Assembly: GCA_021234155.1 (NCBI GenBank)
Contig: JAJEKV010000547.1
Location: 1 to 64,000, forward strand
Length of the DNA stretch: 64,000 bases
Direction of reading: 5' to 3'
Origin: Isoetes taiwanensis
Taxonomy: Eukaryota; Streptophyta; Lycopodiopsida; Isoetales; Isoetaceae
Shown here: piece after piece, positions 57,560 to 64,000 of the stretch
Layout of the letters: the number at the start of each line of letters is the position of its first letter
Numbering within the stretch: position 1 is the stretch's first letter
Notes under the pieces: generated by a model
What the model saw: the letters and a program-made list of their open reading frames with translations, nothing else
Database searches by the model: none
What the model was told of the DNA's origin: nothing
Made by a program: the position numbers and the translations under genes

Positions 57560-60180
57560 CTACGAAAAAATTGGAACTTATCACTTTTAGTGCAGTAAAG
57601 CAAGAACTCCAAGACAAAAGCTTCAATTCAAGCTCAAGTCTTCCGCAGAGTCAATATATGCACATAGATAATTGGTCAATAACTAATTCATCCAACTCAA
57701 GTCCAGGTCAAATAGATGAAAATGGCTTACCTTTTACAGTCACATGAACCTTGGCTGCATCCAGATTTCATCCATTCACCCAGATTTCATCCATTCACGC
57801 TAATTCAGCATTAAGGACAATTGCCCATTAACGGCAAGCAAACCCACAAGCTTCTCCTGGGCCATGAAATTTTTTCTGAATTTGTGCTCACTTATGGTTC
57901 CAAATTAGATAGACACGGCATGCACTAAGAACCTTATGGTAATCCACACGAGGATAATTTTAGAATTTTTCTCACCATGAGATGTAAAGAAACATTAGCA
58001 GCAAATCATCTAGCCACTAGCAGAATAAGAATGCCAATAAATCATCACCATCAGAGCTTCAATCTAGGAGATACGTTCTGTGCTAATTTATCAAGAATAT
58101 GATAGCAAACTAGTGTAATATCTGGCATTCTCATCATCCAAATTTAGATGGTCTGGAGGTTCTTCACTAGTATCTTTCACCTGATACGTGCAACAAGACA
58201 TACATACATGGCCATTCTAACATGAGGGAAGGATATATAGGCCTTAAATTAGCGGGACTGTCTAAAACTAGTTCAGGAAGTAATTTGAGTTCATACCAAT
58301 GTTCCTGTTCAGATGTAGCAGATGACAAAGAACACCTGCAAAAGACTGCCGGATTTGCCATCGCCATAGCCAAGAGAGCTTCCCATGGAAAAACATGCAC
58401 GCCAAGGCCGATCATGGCAAATCGAAGGCAGAGTATGAGCATTGCCATGAGAAAACCTGAGCGCCAAGGCATAACTGGGCCGGTCTGCCACCAACACCGA
58501 GCTCTGTAAATCGAGCCTTAGTTGCTGAATTCGGCCTTGCCTCCAGATTCGGACCAAGCCATGCTACCTGCTGTTCCCAAAGATAGGCTTGTTCTAGCCT
58601 GGAGCCAAAGATCCAAAACCCCAATGTCAATCCGACCTCTGGAGTAATCGATTCGTGTAATTCAAAACCTTGCTCTCCAAAGTCCGGCACCTATCTTTAG
58701 AGGGCAAATCGAAGAGCCGGATTGCTTGCAGAGCAAGAGAAAGGGGCGTCACTTTCCATTCCTTTTCTTTTTTCATTTATTCTATTTTTAAAGATACGTG
58801 TCGCCCCCAATTTTTTTGCTGGGGAAAAAATATTAGCATCAAACAGAAATGGCATCTGCATTATATATGTTAAGAATAGGGTGTAATTCAAGTTGGTTGC
58901 ACTATGTTTGATAGATCGCGTTTATACTTTTGTAATGCATTTACTTTTGTTTGTGAAGGAGCTTACATTGTTTGGGTTGATGTATTCATGGGGCTCTCTA
59001 GCTCGTTACATTTCTCGTTGCTTTTCTCGTACTCAATTGTTATGTCGTGGTGGTTGTAGTAAAGGATGTTGTGTTGAGACGACATCTCCTGATTTCGTCA
59101 TTAGTCACTACTTTTTGGGTTGCCCCTAGAGGGGCAATCCCTTGCTCATGTGGGTTTTTGGCATATTTCTGGTATATGCCAGCATATGCCTAGAATATGC
59201 CAAAAACTGCTCCAAACTTGCTGCAACATGTAAACTGTCGGTCGCTCTTGTTCTTTGGTGACCAGGTTGCAAACCGGCTAACCGGCATCCACCATATCCA
59301 CTATCCATTGTATTCTTTGAATGATTGAGACGAGTCAATGTCTGCAGGCTTGAGGCTCGGTTTTGCTTCAGATGATGTTGTAGACCTTGGTTTCTTGTTG
59401 TTCTCTGTGTTTTTGCTGCAATATCTCAAAGGACAGAATTGTGGCTGCCATTCTTCAAAGCATGCAAAAGCCATTCTTGGGATGCCGGGTTCACTGTAGC
59501 GACCTGTCAGATCCAGCTTATATTCTCTTTTCGATTTATTGCATCCTTTGCCTCTCTGCCTTATTTTATGGCTTAATCCTGTAGATGGCCCAGGTTCTGT
59601 TCACACTGCCATGCAAATGGGTCTTGCATCAGGCATTGCATTCCATAAGGTATATGCCATTCTGTTATAGTTTTGAGGAAGCCATTTTGTTTAAAAAAAC
59701 ATTCTTTTTTTCCAGGAACTTCAGAACATGTTAAAGATAAAAGTCATTTTGATCTTCAACCAAAAAACACCCAAAATGACGGAAACATGAGGGAAGACAA
59801 CCCAGTTACACGTTTTGGGTAATTAACAATCTCAATTCAAGATTTTTGTGTTTCTGGTAAAATTTGTTACATTTTTAGGATATCTTCCTTTATAGCTGTG
59901 CTGACTGAAGCTGAAGCATCTTATTTGCCGGACAAGGGCCCAGTAGGTCTTCTAATTCCTATACTCTAGTTTTTGCTTCATAATAAGCTTTAGTGCAAAG
60001 TTTTAGACCTGGGGACAACAAACAAAGAATGTTTCTTCTGACTGTGGTGAAAAGGCATTTCCGGTACTTATGTCCCCTCTTCTTTGGATCAAACGTTTTT
60101 TCTTAGGGTAATAACAATGACAAACTTTTGTGGCCATGTTTGAGTTTTCTGGCATAATTTGTTTGGTAGCTTGTTTATGA
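57560..60180. other. Gene-free stretch with small palindromes
   Basis: No gene is supported. A short duplication CAGATTTCATCCATTCAC occurs at 57762-57798. At 59118-59140 GGTTGCCCCTAGAGGGGCAA is a near-perfect palindrome, directly followed by an inverted repeat TTTTTGGCATATT (59154) / AATATGCCAAAAA (59194-59206). At about 59900-59940 the plus strand encodes AVLTEAEASYLPDKGPV before a GTAGGT, possibly an upstream N-terminal piece of the H2B-like sequence. Confidence 0.45.
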
Positions 60181-60193
60181 AGCAATTGCATCA

Positions 60194-60604
60194 GTGCCCA
60201 AGGAAGCATTTCCAAACAAAGAGATAGCTCCCAAATCTGGTGAAGGCGAGCAAAGAGCAGGCAAGGGCATCAAGAAGCCTGCAGGTACGACGGGTGCAAA
60301 GGGAAAGCTCGAGAAGAAGCTCGCTATGGAAGATGCTGCTGCGTTGAAAGCTACAAGAGTTACATCTTCAAGGTCATCAAGCAGGTACATCCTGATGCCA
60401 ATATTTCTTCTAAAACCATGGGCATCATGAATTCTTTCATCAATGATGCTTTTAAAAGCTTGCCCAAGAGGCCTCCATACTTGCTCGATATCCTAAAAAG
60501 CCTACTATTACTTCTCGAGAATTTAGACCGCTGTTGGAGAGCTTGCTAAGCATGCCATTTTCGAAAGAACAAAAGTTGTAATCAAATTTATCAGTGCTTG
60601 GTAG
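60194..60604 (+). pseudogene. Histone H2B pseudogene, three frameshifts, no ATG
   Basis: H2B pairs with H2A in the nucleosome. The plus strand encodes, in successive frames, a basic tail ([36 protein letters not shown]), then [20 protein letters not shown] and [19 protein letters not shown] (histone-fold helices 1 and 2), then [19 protein letters not shown], then [20 protein letters not shown] followed by SAW and a stop at 60602-60604. Frame changes fall near 60346, 60460 and 60528. No in-frame ATG begins the tail; the first codon visible is GTG in VPKEAF, with open sequence before it. The long tail suggests derivation from an N-terminally extended plant H2B. The fold residues are otherwise well conserved, so the decay is recent or reflects base-calling errors. 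Confidence 0.85.
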
Positions 60605-60619
60605 TTTGAATCCCTAATT

Positions 60620-63600
60620 TTGGTGTACAGTTTGGAGAAATCTTCTGTAAATGTGACCCTATGATTCATCACAATTTTGTTTTCGTAATTTTGTAACCAA
60701 AATCTCATTTCTACCTTCACTCATTTTTTACGAATCATAAAAATTCCCGCTTAGAAAGAAAAAGATCCTGGTTTCTACATGCTAAGATTTGCCACAATGC
60801 TTGAAGCCGTAGAAAGAGATTGGTCTTATTTGATTTTTGATCTAACCTATTTTGTTCTTATAGAAAATTTCCTAGCTCATGGCCCAAATATTGCTAACAC
60901 CATTCACATAATTCTTTATGCAGATCATTGGAGTAACACACATATAGAATTGGGACAGTGAGCAAGAATTACTAAACAACATGCGATCAAGTAGCGTACT
61001 GTAATTTAGATCTTCCATAAATACGTAAGGAATGCTGATGTAAGTAAGAAACTTGCAACAGATACTGGATATATGTGTTTGTTTGAATAGGCATAGATCC
61101 TGGCCAAAACTGATTAAAGGTGTTGAATGTGAATTTGATTAGAGTGATGCTTTATCACTTCATACTATTAAGAACCATGATTGGCACATCCAAGCCTAAT
61201 GTTGATACGGAAGGCTTGTTTGATGGTTTAGGATGGATTACACAACATATTTGAGCTTGGTAAGAAATTTAACAATTTTCTGCGCAATAAAGTTATCAAA
61301 ATTTTAATAATTTTTTTTGGCTGTCAGTGATCGCTCCTACAAATCTATCTTTCTGGTATGCATCTACAGTTCCAAATATTGCTAGGTTACAGTTTCAAAC
61401 ATTGTAGGATGACTCCCATTAGATTTAGATAACTGCAATGATGCATTCAACTACGTTTGTCATGTAGCAACATCATGACAAACATATTTTGCATTATGAT
61501 TTGTTGCCTTTATTAACCTTTGGAAACATTATTTGTACACCATCAATTAGTAAGTACTTTGTCGGTTAATTGTGCATGTTTAATCTCGAGTTCTTCCTCA
61601 ATTGCATTTGCCTTCCTACCATGTTCTCAACCCTTTGCATTTGGCCCCGTAGGGGCTGCTGAGAAATTTCCATACAGCTTTCAGACACATTTTGTTGAAC
61701 TTCAGTACGCCTTATCACATACCTTCACAAATTCAACCGTTAAATAAAACCCAAAATCCTTCACCCATACATAACCCATTACATATAAATATTGTCTGTT
61801 GTGTTAATGCTACCCAAATAATTGAATATGACATTCCACATGGTAGGAAATTGTACCATTGGCTTAAACCCTCCAGGCCCTGTTGAAGGTGTTCCTGGTA
61901 AAACCTTCAACCTCTGTGGTTTAGAATCTCCAGATTGCTTAAGGCAACCACTCTGTGTGAGAAAATTCCAAGTAGAAAGCTCAAATTACAAATTTCAATC
62001 ACTTTTCCAAAACAGAAAAAAGTCTGCCTTGCAAAAAATGATGCCACATGCAAACAAGAAAGGATCTGCTTATGATTTCTTCTGCCAAAGCTACTCAAGG
62101 TCTTGAGAAATGCTGGGTAAAAAGTTGGATGGCTTTTAATCAGTGCAAATCACTTAAACATGTATTCCTGACCAGGTCAAATATTGGTCAACATCCCTGG
62201 CATAGATGAATTTCTGTAACTCCAAAAATGTTTTTTTTTTTTTTTTTTTTTTAATTTGGTGCTTGGATCTCTTCCTAATATACTTGCACACAATGATCAA
62301 GTACTCTTTTTTCACAAATAATTGTTAAATATGCTGAAATTTTGGTTTTAGTTCTGACAGACTGTCACAGACTGAGAACAGTAAGCTAAGCTCTGATAAA
62401 TTGATCTTTTATGGACTCTTTTTTGTCTTTTTGAATCAATTCTAAGGCTACCTATGTTCTGCAAGTAGGGGATGCCAGTCAATCAATGATAAGTGCTATC
62501 TTAGGCTAGAATATGCAAATTTTTTGCTTACTTGTGCAAGCTGGGATTTTTCTAGATGGAATGAGCATGCATTTTGGTTATTTCACACCCATCTTATCTA
62601 TGTGCAGTTTTCACTGTGATCAACACGTGCCTAAGTGCAAAAGCCTATTGCCATGTCTGTCATAATGCCAAAGTAAAATCATTCACAAGTATTTTTCCAA
62701 GGGTCAGATTTTCATTCATTCAAGGTTCACACAGTAATCAGATAGAATCCCAAGCTCAATGTCTTGGGCACAGGCTCAAGTCAAACCTCAAATCAGATAA
62801 TCCAATGAAAACATCAGAAATTATTAGTAATTCACGAATAATCTGGTGTTTGGAAGGCAAATTCAAGCTTGAATCATCAAAATCGGTCTTTCTTCAAAGG
62901 GCTTCGATCAATCTTTCGCCCAAAAGCCCTCGAAAAAAACCTGAGCACTTTTCCCCTTTTAAAAATCCCCTGTTCCGGCCCAATCTTAGCAAATCCAGGC
63001 CAGATTCTTGTCTTTTTTGTTTAATAACTGAGTTCTTGGTGTAATGTGGGTTGATCCGAGGATGTTTCATCATGATTGAGTGGTTAGTACAGGTCAAATT
63101 TCTGGATCTTGGCGTAACAGAGCATTAAGGGTTCTTGGCAGAAAGGCTTGATATATCCCACAGGAATTTTTAAGAAAGTGAGTCTGGGTTTATAAAGACA
63201 GATCCAGTCAGCATTATTAATAAATCGACGTGCTATGCCCACGTGGGATTCGGTCCGTAACTGCCCCACATGCCCGGGTGTACCACGTGGCAGGGGGTGA
63301 TTGGTTGGGGACAAACTAGGCTTTTTTTTTTTTTTTTTGGGGGTAGATAGATAAAAAAAAATATTTTGTTGATAAAGAGGCACTTTCCCAAGAAACCCAA
63401 AATGAAGGTCTAAATGAGCCCTTTTTTGAAAATTCTTTTTTGCAAAAAGAGCTTTATACCATGGAAGAATCCTTTTTGCCAAAATTAGCTTATTGACTTT
63501 TGGCTCAAAAAGGGGTGTGGAAGTGGTGAGGTGGCAAATAGGCAATGTGAGTTGGCAATATGATGACATGGCAAAGAGAGGCGATGAGGTGTCAAACAAG

Positions 63601-64000
63601 TTGGCAAGGTATATTTTTTCTAGTCAAAACATATGATGAGGTGGAGACGATGAATGTGACACGTGGGTGGTGATGTGGCAAAACAACATGTCCCCTTAAT
63701 GGTCTAAGCAACTCATTTTTGAAGAATCTTGAAAAAAATGGAATTTTCAATGGAAGTGACATGTGTGTGGTGTGACATGGCAATGGTGATGATGTGTAAG
63801 ATGACTTGGCCATTTTCAAGTGCTGACATGGGTCAACTTGACACTAGTGCATATTATATAAATTGCACACTTTAAGCAATTTTTTTGCTTTTGTTGCTTC
63901 CTTTAGGAATTTTGCACGTTCCCTCTCCATTTTGACTTCTAGTGCGAGAATTTGACCCTAGACCATGGAGATGGCCAAATTAAGTGGATTTTTTTTATTT
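60620..64000. other. Gene-free flank with homopolymers and G-box motifs
   Basis: No gene is supported. A poly(T) of about 22-24 bases lies at 62229-62252 and another near 63322-63339. ACGTGG cores (G-box type) occur at about 63240, 63285 and 63660, interspersed with repeated GATG(A/T)GGTGGCA(A) blocks between 63520 and 63800. Frames at 62574-63044 (plus) and 63084-63599 (minus) carry no recognised domains. Confidence 0.4.

Noticed and set aside
63084-63599. 171-codon minus-strand ORF
   Set aside because: Spans a poly(K) from a T homopolymer and repeated GGTGGCA blocks; no domain.
1-64000. CRISPR arrays, rRNA genes, bacterial-type operons
   Set aside because: None seen; spaced repeats here are plant tandem duplications and satellites without CRISPR-like regular spacers, and no rRNA core sequences were recognised.

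Overview
The window reads as nuclear DNA of a land plant with a large, repeat-rich genome. Evidence is AT-rich, gene-poor sequence, plant-type LTR retrotransposons primed by initiator-Met tRNA, a CACTA (En/Spm) element, GT-AG introns, and remnants of a plant-type condensin gene, an H2B and probably a laccase. The lineage cannot be fixed from sequence. A fungal-type FAD oxidase and a Crypton-type recombinase make a non-flowering lineage (fern, lycophyte, bryophyte or gymnosperm) attractive, but this is inference.

Layout. 1-7.5 kb: a degenerate multi-exon gene on the minus strand whose ordered fragments match condensin-II subunit CAP-D3. 7.5-25.9 kb: no intact gene; decayed repeats, a gag-like fragment (18.4 kb), a diverged 178-bp repeat pair (19.8 and 20.5 kb) and local tandem duplications. 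25.9-29.5 kb: decayed Ty3/Gypsy pol on minus, including a 604-bp tandem duplication, abutted by a plus-strand Gypsy fragment. 29.9-33.3 kb: a long decayed coding unit on minus of a family I do not recognise. 33.4-35.6 kb: a Gypsy gag, primer-binding site and 1.21-kb LTR on minus, the LTR carrying a 94-codon ORF. 38.4-38.8 kb: a fold-back/MITE-like element. 39.4-43.6 kb: a 4.18-kb CACTA-type element with matching ends. 45.0-47.4 kb: a six-exon Crypton (KIAA1958-like) tyrosine recombinase on minus with recognisable R..HxxR..Y residues but broken by frameshifts. 48.1 kb: the first exon of a protein kinase, cut off after the glycine loop. 50.3 kb: a laccase-like exon. 52.1-53.8 kb: the only clearly intact protein-coding gene, an intronless secreted FAD-linked oxidoreductase of the fungal BBE-like/isoamyl-alcohol-oxidase type. 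55.7-57.5 kb: minisatellites and a ~200-bp satellite-like array. 60.2-60.6 kb: a frameshifted histone H2B.

There is no operon-like cooperation: this is a graveyard of mobile elements and pseudogenes with one apparently functional gene. The most unusual items are the intron-containing Crypton recombinase, the fungal-type oxidase, the unassigned 29.9-33.3 kb coding unit and the LTR-borne ORF. Multi-exon joins below were made by eye and need transcript or profile-search confirmation.
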